Shown: positions 9,399-17,226 of the stretch, one piece after another
How positions within the stretch are numbered: the stretch's first letter is position 1
How the letters are laid out: each line of letters starts with the position of its first letter
Source of the DNA: CBDAKK01 sp965196605
GTDB taxonomy: Bacteria; Spirochaetota; Spirochaetia; WTKD01; G963693115
Reading direction: 5' to 3'
Length of the DNA: 64,000 nt
NCBI GenBank assembly: GCA_965196605.1
Contig: CBDAKK010000004.1
Span: 186,001 to 250,000 of the forward strand
Translations under genes and position numbers: made by a program
Notes under the pieces: generated by a model
What the model was told of the DNA's origin: nothing
Database searches by the model: none
The model's input: only the letters and a program-made list of their open reading frames with translations

Positions 9399-10946
9399 AT
9401 GGAAAAAAGCATACTACAAGTTAATAACTTACGTGTTTCTATTGATGCAACAAGGATTATCAATGATATTAATTTTGTAATAAGACCTTCGGAATTTTTA
9501 GCGCTTGTCGGTCAAAGTGGTAGCGGTAAGAGCGTTACTGCGTTGAGCATAATGCGATTGTTGCCGCATGTTTTTACCATAGACCCTAATAGCCAAATAT
9601 TACTTGAAGAAAAAAACATAGGAGCCATGGATATTAAGGCCTTTCGTGAATACCGCGGTAAAGACATAGGGATGATATTCCAAGAGCCCATGCTTTCACT
9701 AAATCCACTGCATAGAATTGGCAAACAAATTGCAGAAGGCATTATGCTTCACAATAAGGCCATATTGCAGCATGAAGTACAAGCAAAAGTTGAAGAGATG
9801 CTGAGAAAGGTTGAGATCCCTGTTTCTCGCAAAAACGCATTTCCGTTTGAGCTTTCGGGTGGACAGCGACAAAGAGTTATGATTGCTATGGCATTAATCA
9901 ATAAACCAAAGTTGTTAATAGCCGATGAGCCAACGACTGCCTTGGATGCGCTTGTACAAAGAGAAATAATAGATTTATTGTTACGTTTAAAAGAAGAATA
10001 CCGAATGAGTATCCTTTTTATAACACACAATCTGAAAATAGCGGAAAGGGTTTCAGACAGGACTATTGTGATGGAGAAGGGCAGAATAGTCGAGTCTGGA
10101 ATAAGTAATACATTGTTTCAGTCGCCCAAGCATGCCTATACAATGCAATTAAAACGAGACACAGAATTGGAAGCCTTAGAGCCGCGAGATACCCGCGATA
10201 CTCAACTAGAGTTTAAAAACATATGTGTGAAATATACTATAGGCAAAAATTTTTTTGGCATCGCAAACAAATTTTTATACGCCGTTAATAATGCATCAGC
10301 CTTGTTAGAGCGAGGAAAGACTCTAGGAATTGTTGGAGAAAGTGGGAGTGGCAAATCAAGCTTAGCGCGGGCACTTGTTCATTTAGAACCATTTGAAGGA
10401 ACAATTACAAGACATTGGGAGGCAACAAACTCTATAAACGATATTCAATTTGTCTTTCAAGACCCTTTTGAAAGTTTATCCCCAAGAATGAATATTTTCG
10501 AAATTGTAACCGAGGGACTATTTATAAAATATCCAAATTTAGACAAAAATACGGCGAAATCTCACATAGACACCTTGTTTAAGGAATTTAAAATAGACAG
10601 CAATATTTACAACAGATATCCCAATGAATTTTCAGGTGGGGAACGACAAAGAATAGCCATTATACGCGCAATGGCCATACAGCCTAAGGTAATTATTTTT
10701 GATGAACCAACATCGGCATTAGATGTAAGTACTCAAAAAAACATTCTCAAAAAGTTGATGGAAGTACAAGAGAAGTACACCATGACCTATATCATCATTA
10801 GTCACGACATCTCTGTTATAAACGCTATGAGTGATAATGTTGTTGTTTTAAAAGATGGAAATGTAATTGAATATGGAACTAACCTTCAGGTTTTAGGTAA
10901 TCCTCAACACGAATATACTCAAAAATTGCTCCACGCAATATATTAA
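9399..10946 (+). CDS. yejF: oligopeptide ABC transporter dual ATPase (YejF-like)
   Basis: A 515-residue protein with two fused ABC ATPase domains, as in YejF. The first has Walker A GQSGSGKS, signature LSGGQRQR and Walker B LLIADEPTTALD; the second has GESGSGKSS, signature FSGGERQR and VIIFDEPTSALD. Each half keeps its H-loop (FITHN and IISHD). It energises the YejB/YejE channel. It begins 80 bases after the permease gene, the largest gap in the operon, with only a weak purine-rich site before the ATG, so it may be translated less efficiently or have an extra promoter. It ends at a GC-rich hairpin. Confidence 0.92.
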   Translation: MEKSILQVNNLRVSIDATRIINDINFVIRPSEFLALVGQSGSGKSVTALSIMRLLPHVFTIDPNSQILLEEKNIGAMDIKAFREYRGKDIGMIFQEPMLSLNPLHRIGKQIAEGIMLHNKAILQHEVQAKVEEMLRKVEIPVSRKNAFPFELSGGQRQRVMIAMALINKPKLLIADEPTTALDALVQREIIDLLLRLKEEYRMSILFITHNLKIAERVSDRTIVMEKGRIVESGISNTLFQSPKHAYTMQLKRDTELEALEPRDTRDTQLEFKNICVKYTIGKNFFGIANKFLYAVNNASALLERGKTLGIVGESGSGKSSLARALVHLEPFEGTITRHWEATNSINDIQFVFQDPFESLSPRMNIFEIVTEGLFIKYPNLDKNTAKSHIDTLFKEFKIDSNIYNRYPNEFSGGERQRIAIIRAMAIQPKVIIFDEPTSALDVSTQKNILKKLMEVQEKYTMTYIIISHDISVINAMSDNVVVLKDGNVIEYGTNLQVLGNPQHEYTQKLLHAIY

Positions 10947-10972
10947 ATACATGTTCATTTAATACTCGGAGG

Positions 10973-10990
10973 GTGGGAGTGTCCTCCCAC
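10973..10990. terminator. GC-rich hairpin after the yej operon
   Basis: GTGGGAG, a four-base loop TGTC, and CTCCCAC form a perfect seven-pair stem 26 bases after the stop of the YejF-like gene. There is no T-run, so this is not a classical intrinsic terminator on either strand. It is the short version of the GTGGGGG/CCCCCAC hairpins that recur in the repeat mosaics of this window. Confidence 0.45.
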
Positions 10991-11060
10991 AACGGCAACC
11001 CCGTACCTCAGCGCAGTCACAGCATGCAAGTTCATCAAAAAATCTAAACAAGTCGGTGAA

Positions 11061-11178
11061 ATTGTCTATACTTTTCAGTGAAAAAGTACATACTTTTTGA
11101 GTAAAAAGTATAGACAATTTAGTCAAAAAGTACATACTTTTTGGGCAAAAAGTATAGACAATTTTTTAAAAAGTACCC
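11061..11178. repeat. 44-bp tandem direct repeat built from small palindromes
   Basis: Two adjacent 44-base units (11081-11124 and 11125-11168) each contain AAAAAGTACATACTTTTTG followed by AAAAAGTATAGACAATTT; a third, broken unit begins at 11168. A reversed arm, ATTGTCTATACTTTT, lies at 11061-11075 and can pair with either AAAAGTATAGACAAT copy. The array lies in an otherwise gene-free stretch between the yej operon and the ABC-F gene. A related array with the shared core AAAAAGTxTAGACA and a TTTTTTAAAAA tail is at 37897-38019. No function is known to me. Confidence 0.75.
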
Positions 11179-11309
11179 ACAGTTTGGCGCAGCACTTTAA
11201 GCATGCCGATAATGCTTTGTTTGTACGTGCAGAAGAGACTGTCTCTGCTCAATTTCGACACCATCTCTATACCCTGCGCCTTGTTTTCTATGACGTTAGC
11301 CTCACAAAG

Positions 11310-11640
11310 CGCATTCACACAAACTTACTTCCATACAATTTTCATACTTGAACATAGTATCTATGTTATTACTGCTTTAGCACACAGCATGTTTTTTCTT
11401 TTCTTTTTGGTTCTTTTTCTTTTCTTTTTGCGTCCTCAAAAAGAAAAGAAAAAGAACGGCCATCCGAATAGATAGCGTATTTAAAACCGTTGCTTGGCAA
11501 CAAGAAGCGTTCACGCAACACTGCGAAGCAGAACACACACGTCGTGCAGCCCTCACGCGCGTAAGCGCAACACCGCGTCTTACCCAACGGGGGGTGTGGG
11601 GGGACACTCCCCCACAAAGACAAACTTGCCTTTCCTTGTG
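11310..11640. repeat. intergenic repeat mosaic 1 (long pyrimidine/purine hairpin plus GC hairpin)
   Basis: No convincing gene occurs here. The stretch holds a perfect 21-base inverted repeat at 11410-11430 and 11437-11457 (pyrimidine arm, loop CGTCCT, purine arm), a segment around 11350-11390 whose reverse complement recurs at 29879-29955, and a GTGGGGGGACACTCCCCCAC hairpin near 11600-11620. The same modules recur in the five other mosaics of the window. Confidence 0.8.
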
Positions 11641-11708
11641 ATTAAGTGCAAGTCTTACTATAATAAAATTTCCACCCACTAATTCTAACAATTATTTAGA
11701 GGAACGCT

Positions 11709-13361
11709 ATGCTTACAGTCAGCGATCTTACCCTTTCATTTGGGGATAGAAAACTATTTGAAGACGTCAATTTGCAATTTTTGCCGGGCAACTGCTATGG
11801 CATTATTGGGGCAAATGGCGCGGGCAAGTCCACATTTTTAAAAATACTCTCGGGCGAACAAGAGTACGACAAAGGGACTATTGGCGTTGCGCCCAAACTG
11901 CGCATGTCAGTGCTCAAACAAGACCAGCACCAATATGATGAACACACCGTGCTGGAAACCATACTCATTGGGCACGCGCAACTATACGCAATTTCACAAG
12001 AACGCGATGCTATTTATGCGAAGGAAGACTTTAGCGAAGAAGACGGCATGCGCGCTGCGGAGCTGGAGGACACCTTTTCAGCACTGGGCGGCTGGGAGGC
12101 CGAAACAAACGCAGGCTTGCTCATAAAAGGCTTGGGGCTTGCGCCTGAAACCTTGGAAAAACCAATGGCAAGCTTAGAACCCTCCGAAAAATTGCGCGTG
12201 CTCATTGCGCAAGCCCTGTACGGCAACCCCGACATACTGGTGATGGACGAACCTACCAACGGCATAGACCTAGAGTCCGTGCAGTGGCTTGAAGACTTTT
12301 TGCTCAAGTTTCCCAATGTAGCCATTATCGTATCGCACAACCGACACTTTTTAAACACGGTGTGCACGCACATTGTGGACATAGACTACGCGCGCATGAA
12401 CATGTACGTGGGCAATTACGACTTTTGGTTTGAAGCAAGTCAGTTAATGCAAAAGCAGCGCAAAATGGAAGAACGCAAAACCGACAGAATGAAGGAAGAC
12501 CTCAAGGAATTTATACAGCGCTTTTCGGCTCACAAGTCAAAAGCGCGCCAAGCAACCTCAAGAAAAAAGCTGTTAGAAAAACTAGACGTGGAGCAGCTGC
12601 CTCATTCTAGCCGTAAGTTTCCCTACATCAATTTTACGCCCGAGCGAGAATGCGGACGCTCAGTTGTGGACGCAAAAAGCTTGAACATAACGCGGGACGG
12701 GGAGCGCTTAGTGCAAGATTTTTCGTTTCAAGTACACCAAGGGCAAAAAATAGCCTTTGTAGGCGCCTACAACGTGAGCAAAAGCGCGCTCTTTGAGGCA
12801 CTAGTTGCTGAGCAGGAACAAGAAGCGCAAGCAGCGGAAAGCGGGAGCGTAGAATGGGGCGTTACTATATCCTACGAGTATTACCCCAAAGATAATTCGC
12901 ATTTTTTTAACAAAGACATTTCGGTTTTGGAGTGGCTGAGCCGCTACACGGACTCCACAGACGAGCAGTTTATACGCAGCTTTTTGGGGCGCATGCTGTT
13001 TAGTGGAGATGATGTATACAAGTCGGTCACCGTACTCTCTGGGGGTGAGAAGGCGCGCTGCATGCTTGCCAAAATAATGCTCACGTCTCCCAACGTTATT
13101 ATTTTTGATGAGCCTACAAACCACTTGGACTTGGAAACCATAACCACACTCAACAACGCGCTTATAAATTTTAAGGGCGTTCTACTCTTTAACTCACACG
13201 ACCAGCAGTTTATAGACAGCATTGCAAACAGAATTGTGGAAATAACACCGCAGGGCACCATAGATCAACTCTCCACATTTTCAGAATATATGGAGAACGA
13301 AAAAATACGTTCACTTCGCACGCAGTACTACGGAAACACAGACGCACGCATAGAAATATAA
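11709..13361 (+). CDS. ABC-F family ATPase (YbiT-like), second Walker A degenerate
   Basis: A 550-residue soluble protein with two ABC ATPase domains and no membrane segment, the ABC-F layout of ribosome-acting translation factors. Domain 1 has an intact Walker A (GANGAGKST, residues 34-42) and DEPTNGIDLES; its signature region reads MASLEPSEKLRV, and E. coli YbiT also lacks LSGGE at this place. A basic linker (about 250-300) follows. In domain 2 the Walker A reads GAYNVSKS (352-359): the second glycine of GxxxxGK[ST] is Ser. Its signature LSGGEKAR and Walker B IIFDEPTNHLD are intact. A good ribosome-binding site (GAGGAA) precedes the ATG. The stop codon lies within the target duplication of the adjacent transposon, which therefore left the protein whole. 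Confidence 0.88.
   Translation: MLTVSDLTLSFGDRKLFEDVNLQFLPGNCYGIIGANGAGKSTFLKILSGEQEYDKGTIGVAPKLRMSVLKQDQHQYDEHTVLETILIGHAQLYAISQERDAIYAKEDFSEEDGMRAAELEDTFSALGGWEAETNAGLLIKGLGLAPETLEKPMASLEPSEKLRVLIAQALYGNPDILVMDEPTNGIDLESVQWLEDFLLKFPNVAIIVSHNRHFLNTVCTHIVDIDYARMNMYVGNYDFWFEASQLMQKQRKMEERKTDRMKEDLKEFIQRFSAHKSKARQATSRKKLLEKLDVEQLPHSSRKFPYINFTPERECGRSVVDAKSLNITRDGERLVQDFSFQVHQGQKIAFVGAYNVSKSALFEALVAEQEQEAQAAESGSVEWGVTISYEYYPKDNSHFFNKDISVLEWLSRYTDSTDEQFIRSFLGRMLFSGDDVYKSVTVLSGGEKARCMLAKIMLTSPNVIIFDEPTNHLDLETITTLNNALINFKGVLLFNSHDQQFIDSIANRIVEITPQGTIDQLSTFSEYMENEKIRSLRTQYYGNTDARIEI
13354..13361. repeat. 8-bp target site duplication, left copy (AAATATAA)
   Basis: AAATATAA directly precedes the left terminal repeat at 13362 and is repeated exactly at 15580-15587, directly after the right terminal repeat. 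IS1595-family elements are known to duplicate eight bases, so this fixes the element boundaries. The copy includes the TAA stop of the ABC-F gene. Confidence 0.92.
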
Positions 13362-13385
13362 GGGATGAACTAACAATAGATCCTA
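13362..13385 (+). repeat. left terminal inverted repeat of the 13.4-kb transposon (contains GATC)
   Basis: It reads GGGAT, four variable bases, TAACAATA and GATCCTA. It pairs with the right repeat at 15555-15579 apart from a few changes and one extra base. A GATC site occupies 13379-13382. Confidence 0.88.
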
Positions 13386-13390
13386 TGATT

Positions 13391-13417
13391 GAGCATATTT
13401 TTATATGCTCTTTTTTT
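13391..13417 (+). terminator. intrinsic terminator just inside the left transposon end
   Basis: GAGCATAT, loop TTTT, ATATGCTC, followed by TTTTTTT. The perfect eight-pair stem and T-run form a Rho-independent terminator for transcripts coming from the ABC-F gene. Lying six bases inside the terminal repeat, it probably shields the transposase from read-through, a common device in insertion sequences (inference). Confidence 0.88.
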
Positions 13418-13483
13418 GTACTTTTTTGACATTATTTGATCCTATATATTGACAAAAAAATACACTCAATCCATAATTGGATC

Positions 13484-14212
13484 ATGCTTAATGGAAAAGA
13501 GAGCGTAATTAAATTCATGCAAGAGTACGATACTCAAGCAAAATGCATTGCTCATTTTACTTCTGTGAGATGGAAAAATGGGGCATATTGTGCGAAGTGT
13601 GGAAGCACAAAAAAAATATATCATTACAAAGACGGAAGACATAAATGTAGTGATTGCAAAAAAGTATTTTCAATAAAGGTAGGAACTATATTTGAAAACT
13701 CTAACATTCCATTAAGAATATGGTTCGTAGCTATTTACATGCTTTCATTTGATAAAAAAGGAGTATCAAGCTATCAAATAGCCGAAACACTTGGTATAAG
13801 TCAAAAAACAGCATGGTTTATGATGCAGAGGATAAGAGAAACAAGTAAAAATGCTGACATATCAATGAAAAAATTAGAAGGAACTGTAGAGATAGATGCT
13901 ACTTATGTAGGTGGTAAAGAGAAAAACAAGCGTGAAAGTAAGAAATTGAAGGAAGGACGAGGTACAGCGGGTAAACTTGCAGTCATAAGGGTTATATCGA
14001 GAGAAGATAAAATAATAGCATATCCTGTAAGGGAAGGTATACATACTAATTCTATCGAGAGTGTATGGGCAGTTTTTAAGCGTGGGATAATTGGAGTATA
14101 TCACTATGTATCAAGAAAACATTTGAATAGATATGTACATGAATTTGTGAATAGAATCAATAATAGAAATCTATCAAATAGAGGACAAGTACATGGAACA
14201 CTATCACGATAA
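13484..14212 (+). pseudogene. IS1595-family transposase with internal deletion of the catalytic core
   Basis: The 242-residue frame has the family's N-terminal zinc ribbon (CAKCGS...HKCSDC), the HTH-like middle and the first catalytic Asp in EIDATYVGG. From IIAYPV it passes directly to REGIHTNSIESVWAVFKRG, which carries the catalytic Glu. The full-length relative at 51487-52368 (293 residues) has about 50-55 further residues here, including the second Asp in TDEYKGY. The deletion is in frame near base 14028. The protein should bind ends but not cleave them. An in-frame TTG at 13436 is an alternative start; I prefer the ATG at 13484. A GATC site overlaps the region just before that ATG. Confidence 0.85.
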
Positions 14213-15077
14213 GTATGTAATTGAAACTGATTTTAATCATGCTCTTGATGGGCTTATCAATACTTCAAAAAATGATATCAAACAAGTAAAAGCAAGGCCA
14301 TTCATAAAGTGGGTAGGTGGTAAAAATGCTATATCGCAAAAAATATTAGAGTATTTACCGCAGAAAATAGAAAATTATTATGAACCGTTTGTAGGTGGTG
14401 GTGCTTTATTCTTCAATGTAAGAAATAGAACAAAAAATGTATTTCTTTCTGATATAAACGGCGAACTTATTCTTGTGTATAAAATAATACGAGACAAAAT
14501 AGATGAACTTGTCGATGTACTCAAGATACATAAAAAAAATCATGACAAAGATTATTATTATCATATTCGGAATATGCACAATATAGACAATCCAATAGAA
14601 ATGTCTGCAAGGTTTATTTATTTGAATAAAACTTGTTACAATGGGCTTTATAGAGTCAATAAGAATAATGAATTTAATGTGCCTATAGGTAGTTATAAAA
14701 ATCCTACCATACTAGATGAAGATAATTTAAGAGTGTGCAGCGAAGAATTGCAAGGTGTACATTTAGACTTTTATAGTTTTGAGAATATCAGAGTATGTAA
14801 AAACTCTGTAGTGTATTGCGATCCGCCTTATGACAAAACATACAATCAATATACAGCAAGTAAATTTGAAAGAGACATGCAAGAGAAATTACAAGATAAA
14901 GGGCTGGAATGGAGCAAGAAAGGGGCTAAAGTTATAATTTCTAATGCAGATACCGAGTATGTGCGTAACCTTTATAAAGGTAATGTGTTTAACATTGTAG
15001 AAATACAAGCACCTAGATATGTAAGTTGTAAAAACGAAGGAAGAAACGAAGTGCAAGAATTGTTATTGTTTGTATAA
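14193..15077 (+). CDS. DNA adenine N6-methyltransferase (Dam/D12 class)
   Basis: A 294-residue class-alpha adenine methylase. Motif X/I region reads ARPFIKWVGGK and YEPFVGGGALFF (S-adenosylmethionine binding), and the catalytic motif IV is VVYCDPPYDKTY. This is the D12 class to which Dam and M.DpnII belong, so GATC is the likely target, but specificity is only inferred. An N-terminal extension of about 30 residues precedes ARPFIKW. Its ATG lies inside the last 20 bases of the transposase gene, so the two frames overlap and are probably co-translated. It is followed after three bases by a nuclease gene: together they make a small restriction-modification unit carried by the transposon. Confidence 0.9.
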   Translation: MEHYHDKYVIETDFNHALDGLINTSKNDIKQVKARPFIKWVGGKNAISQKILEYLPQKIENYYEPFVGGGALFFNVRNRTKNVFLSDINGELILVYKIIRDKIDELVDVLKIHKKNHDKDYYYHIRNMHNIDNPIEMSARFIYLNKTCYNGLYRVNKNNEFNVPIGSYKNPTILDEDNLRVCSEELQGVHLDFYSFENIRVCKNSVVYCDPPYDKTYNQYTASKFERDMQEKLQDKGLEWSKKGAKVIISNADTEYVRNLYKGNVFNIVEIQAPRYVSCKNEGRNEVQELLLFV

Positions 15078-15080
15078 TGA

Positions 15081-15557
15081 ATGCATAGCATGGAACAAGG
15101 CGGCAAAAAGGCAAACGATGCAGGAAAAGCACAAGAGCAAGCAATAGCCGATATATTAGAAAGCATAGGTTACATATTAGTACCACAAAACCAATTCAAT
15201 GCTTTTATATATCATGAAAAGCCCATATATTCACGCCAGTATTACATTGGAAAAGGTATTTATGATACAGACATTAAATGTGATTTTATTTTGTATAACC
15301 CTAGAAAGCATAAAGATTGCTTGATCATAGAAAGTAAAAATCAAAATAGTACTGGTAGTGTAGACGAAAAATTACCTTATTTAGTACATAATATAAACGA
15401 TAAATATACGCATAAAGCTATTGTTGTTATAGATGGTGCAGGGTTTAAAAAAGGGGCTATACATTGGATACGGCTACAAGCAAGTCCTAATAAAAATATG
15501 ATAGCAGTGTATAACATGAAAGAATTTGAGAAATTAGCCAAAACTGGTAAAATTTAG
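15081..15557 (+). CDS. PD-(D/E)XK restriction endonuclease-like protein, partner of the Dam-like methylase
   Basis: A 158-residue protein placed three bases after the methylase. DIKCDFILYNPRK and CLIIESKNQNS give the nuclease triad Asp68, Glu84 and Lys86 of the PD-(D/E)XK fold, and the N-terminal KKANDAGKAQEQAIADILESIGY helix resembles small nucleases found beside phage and plasmid methylases. The gene pair suggests a Type II system that cuts unmethylated sites of the methylase. The stop codon TAG is the first triplet of the right terminal repeat, so the cargo runs to the very edge of the element. Recognition site and activity are untested. Confidence 0.75.
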   Translation: MHSMEQGGKKANDAGKAQEQAIADILESIGYILVPQNQFNAFIYHEKPIYSRQYYIGKGIYDTDIKCDFILYNPRKHKDCLIIESKNQNSTGSVDEKLPYLVHNINDKYTHKAIVVIDGAGFKKGAIHWIRLQASPNKNMIAVYNMKEFEKLAKTGKI

Positions 15558-15579
15558 GATCATATTGTTACTCAATCCC
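15555..15579 (-). repeat. right terminal inverted repeat of the 13.4-kb transposon (contains GATC)
   Basis: Read inward on the minus strand it starts GGGATTGAG, then TAACAATATGATCCTA. A GATC lies at 15558-15561. It is followed outward by the second AAATATAA target copy. Confidence 0.88.
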
Positions 15580-15587
15580 AAATATAA
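15580..15587. repeat. 8-bp target site duplication, right copy (AAATATAA)
   Basis: Exact repeat of 13354-13361, placed immediately outside the right terminal repeat. Confidence 0.92.
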
Positions 15588-15655
15588 TACGCGCCTTTGT
15601 ATAACACACGTCTAGCACATATACGTGTTCCACTAGAGCTAAAGCTGAAAAAAAA

Positions 15656-15682
15656 GAAAAGCCACACAATGTGTGGCTTTTC
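15656..15682 (-). terminator. intrinsic terminator of the BI-1 gene
   Basis: GAAAAGCCACA, a five-base loop, and TGTGGCTTTTC form an 11-pair stem. Read on the minus strand it is followed by TTTTCTTTTTTTT, so it ends transcripts of the gene at 15720-16430, 38 bases after its stop. Confidence 0.9.
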
Positions 15683-15719
15683 GAGCATTATGAGCAGCAA
15701 CAAAAAATGTTGCGTAAAA

Positions 15720-16430
15720 TCAATCTCTGCGTGCGCCCATGAAGCGCAACAAAAACAAGAATATGTTGATGAAGTCTAGGTACAGCTTGAGCGCGCCCAG
15801 TATGGAAATGCGCCTGTAGTTTTGATTGTCCACAGAACTGCTGTACTCATTGCTCCACTGCATGATAATTTGCGTGTCATAGGCGGTGAGCCCCAAAAAC
15901 AAAATGAGCCCTACCAGCGAAATGAAGGACGTAAGCCCCGAACTCTGAAAAAAGAAGCTGAAGATGCTTAAAAATATAAGCCCCCACAACCCCATGGCAA
16001 AATATTTACCAAGTCCGCTCAAATCACGCTTTGTGGTCATGGCGTAAATGCTCATGCCCGCAAACGCGCCGCCCGCTACAAAAAACGCTTGGTAAATACT
16101 GGTATTGGTGTACACCAAAAATATAGTGGAAAGCGTTATGCCGTTGAGCACGGAATACACAATAAAAATCAAGGCTGCGCGGTCGGCGCTCATGCTCATA
16201 ATGCGCGCGCTTAAATAAAACACCAAGCCCAACTCAACCAGAACGAGAAAAAGCATCATGAAGGGCGAGCGCGCAACCAAGGCTAGGGAAAAGCCTGAAG
16301 ACGCTGAAAAATACGCGACAAAGCCCGTGCATAAGAGCCCTAAAGACATCCACAAATACGTATTCTTGAGAATATTTTTTACGCGTACCTGCTCCCTTGT
16401 CAGAACGCCATTAACTTGTTGTACATTCAT
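15720..16430 (-). CDS. Bax inhibitor-1/YccA family membrane protein
   Basis: A 236-residue inner-membrane protein with seven hydrophobic segments. Family marks are the N-terminal LTREQVRVKNILKNTYLWMSLGLLCTG, the middle VYSVLNGITLSTIFLVYT, and the C-terminal LTAYDTQ plus LDFINIFLFLLRFMG. Bacterial members such as YbhL/YccA act as pH-sensitive calcium leak channels or as modulators of FtsH. The start is the ATG at 16430, with GTGAGG nine bases upstream; a longer frame to 16505 lacks such a site. It is transcribed away from the nitroreductase gene and ends in an intrinsic terminator. Confidence 0.9.
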   Translation of the reverse strand: MNVQQVNGVLTREQVRVKNILKNTYLWMSLGLLCTGFVAYFSASSGFSLALVARSPFMMLFLVLVELGLVFYLSARIMSMSADRAALIFIVYSVLNGITLSTIFLVYTNTSIYQAFFVAGGAFAGMSIYAMTTKRDLSGLGKYFAMGLWGLIFLSIFSFFFQSSGLTSFISLVGLILFLGLTAYDTQIIMQWSNEYSSSVDNQNYRRISILGALKLYLDFINIFLFLLRFMGARRD

Positions 16431-16591
16431 ACAAACCTCACTTACCTTAAAGTATATCTTTTTAATTTTTAAGAAATCTACATGAGACTCACAATTTACA
16501 ACCAACTGTGCAACTCCACATGTAATGCAATATAGTATTTAACCTCTACCTATTATAATAAAAAACAAGTAATTATATTAGGGGGCACACC

Positions 16592-17197
16592 ATGTATCAA
16601 GCACCATACGAAATAAACTATTCACAACGACAGGACAGCAAGGGCGAGACGCACGACTTGTTTATTCAACGTTGGTCACCGCGCGCTTTTAAAAAAACAG
16701 CATTGCCGCAAAACACGGTAGAGGCACTTTTTGATGCTGCGCGTCTCGCGCCCTCTGCATACAACGAACAACCGTGGCGAATATTTGCTTCTACGGAAGA
16801 TAGCTTTGATGATTTTTTGAGCTTGCTACTTCCGCTTAATCAAGATTGGGCAAAAAACGCGTCTATTATTGGCTTTATGATAGCCAAAAGCGTGTTTGAG
16901 AAAAACGGAAAGCCCAACGCTACGGCGCTCTACGACTGTGGATCAGCGTGGATGAGCATGACCATGCAAGCGCGCTTATGCGGACTCTACACCCACGGCA
17001 TGGCGGGCATAAAGTACGAGGCAATATATGACCACTTTGGAATTAACAAAGAAAAGTACCGCGTGGTGGCGGGTTTTGCCATTGGCGTCTTAGACAATGC
17101 GGAAAGCCTGTCTGAAAAATTACAAAGCATGGAAGCGCCCTCAGCGAGAAAACTCCTTGAAGAAGTCTACTTTCCCGGCGGGACTGCCTTAGAGTAG
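16592..17197 (+). CDS. nitroreductase family protein
   Basis: A 201-residue FMN-dependent oxidoreductase. The FMN-binding start RWSPRAFKKTALPQNTVEALFDAARLAPSAYNEQPWRIF is the standard nitroreductase signature (R-S-R and P-S-x-x-x-Q-P-W), and ALYDCGSAWMSMTMQARLCGLYTHGMAG is the dimer-interface helix. Such proteins reduce nitro compounds, quinones or other electrophiles with NAD(P)H. A TAGGGGG ribosome-binding site is nine bases before the ATG. It is divergent from the BI-1 gene and is followed by the decayed FAD oxidoreductase. Confidence 0.9.
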   Translation: MYQAPYEINYSQRQDSKGETHDLFIQRWSPRAFKKTALPQNTVEALFDAARLAPSAYNEQPWRIFASTEDSFDDFLSLLLPLNQDWAKNASIIGFMIAKSVFEKNGKPNATALYDCGSAWMSMTMQARLCGLYTHGMAGIKYEAIYDHFGINKEKYRVVAGFAIGVLDNAESLSEKLQSMEAPSARKLLEEVYFPGGTALE

Positions 17198-17226
17198 TGC
17201 TATAAACAAGGGAGGTATGTACAACC

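Larger units (their letters stand above)
13362..15579. mobile_element. IS1595-type transposon carrying a Dam-like methylase and PD-(D/E)XK nuclease
   Basis: The 2,218-base element is bounded by imperfect inverted repeats at 13362-13385 and 15555-15579. Both begin GGGAT, share TAACAATA, and end GATCCTA when read inward. Flanking copies of AAATATAA form an 8-bp target duplication. Inside are, all on the plus strand, a transposase with an internal deletion, an adenine methylase and a nuclease, with an intrinsic terminator just inside the left end. It is AT-rich compared with its neighbours. The element is inserted exactly after the ABC-F stop codon. Because the transposase lacks its second catalytic Asp, it would now need help from a related transposase in trans. 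Confidence 0.9.

Noticed and set aside
11061..11178. Short regular repeats as a CRISPR array
   Set aside because: Units are contiguous without unique spacers and no cas genes occur in the window.
12163..12200. Degenerate first ABC signature (SLEPSEK) of the ABC-F protein as a novelty
   Set aside because: E. coli YbiT also lacks LSGGE at this place (VAPGWK), so it is a trait of the subfamily. Only the second Walker A is unusual.
15601..15640. Small inverted repeat ACACGT...ACGTGT beside the BI-1 terminator
   Set aside because: Short arms, no gene context and easily fortuitous.
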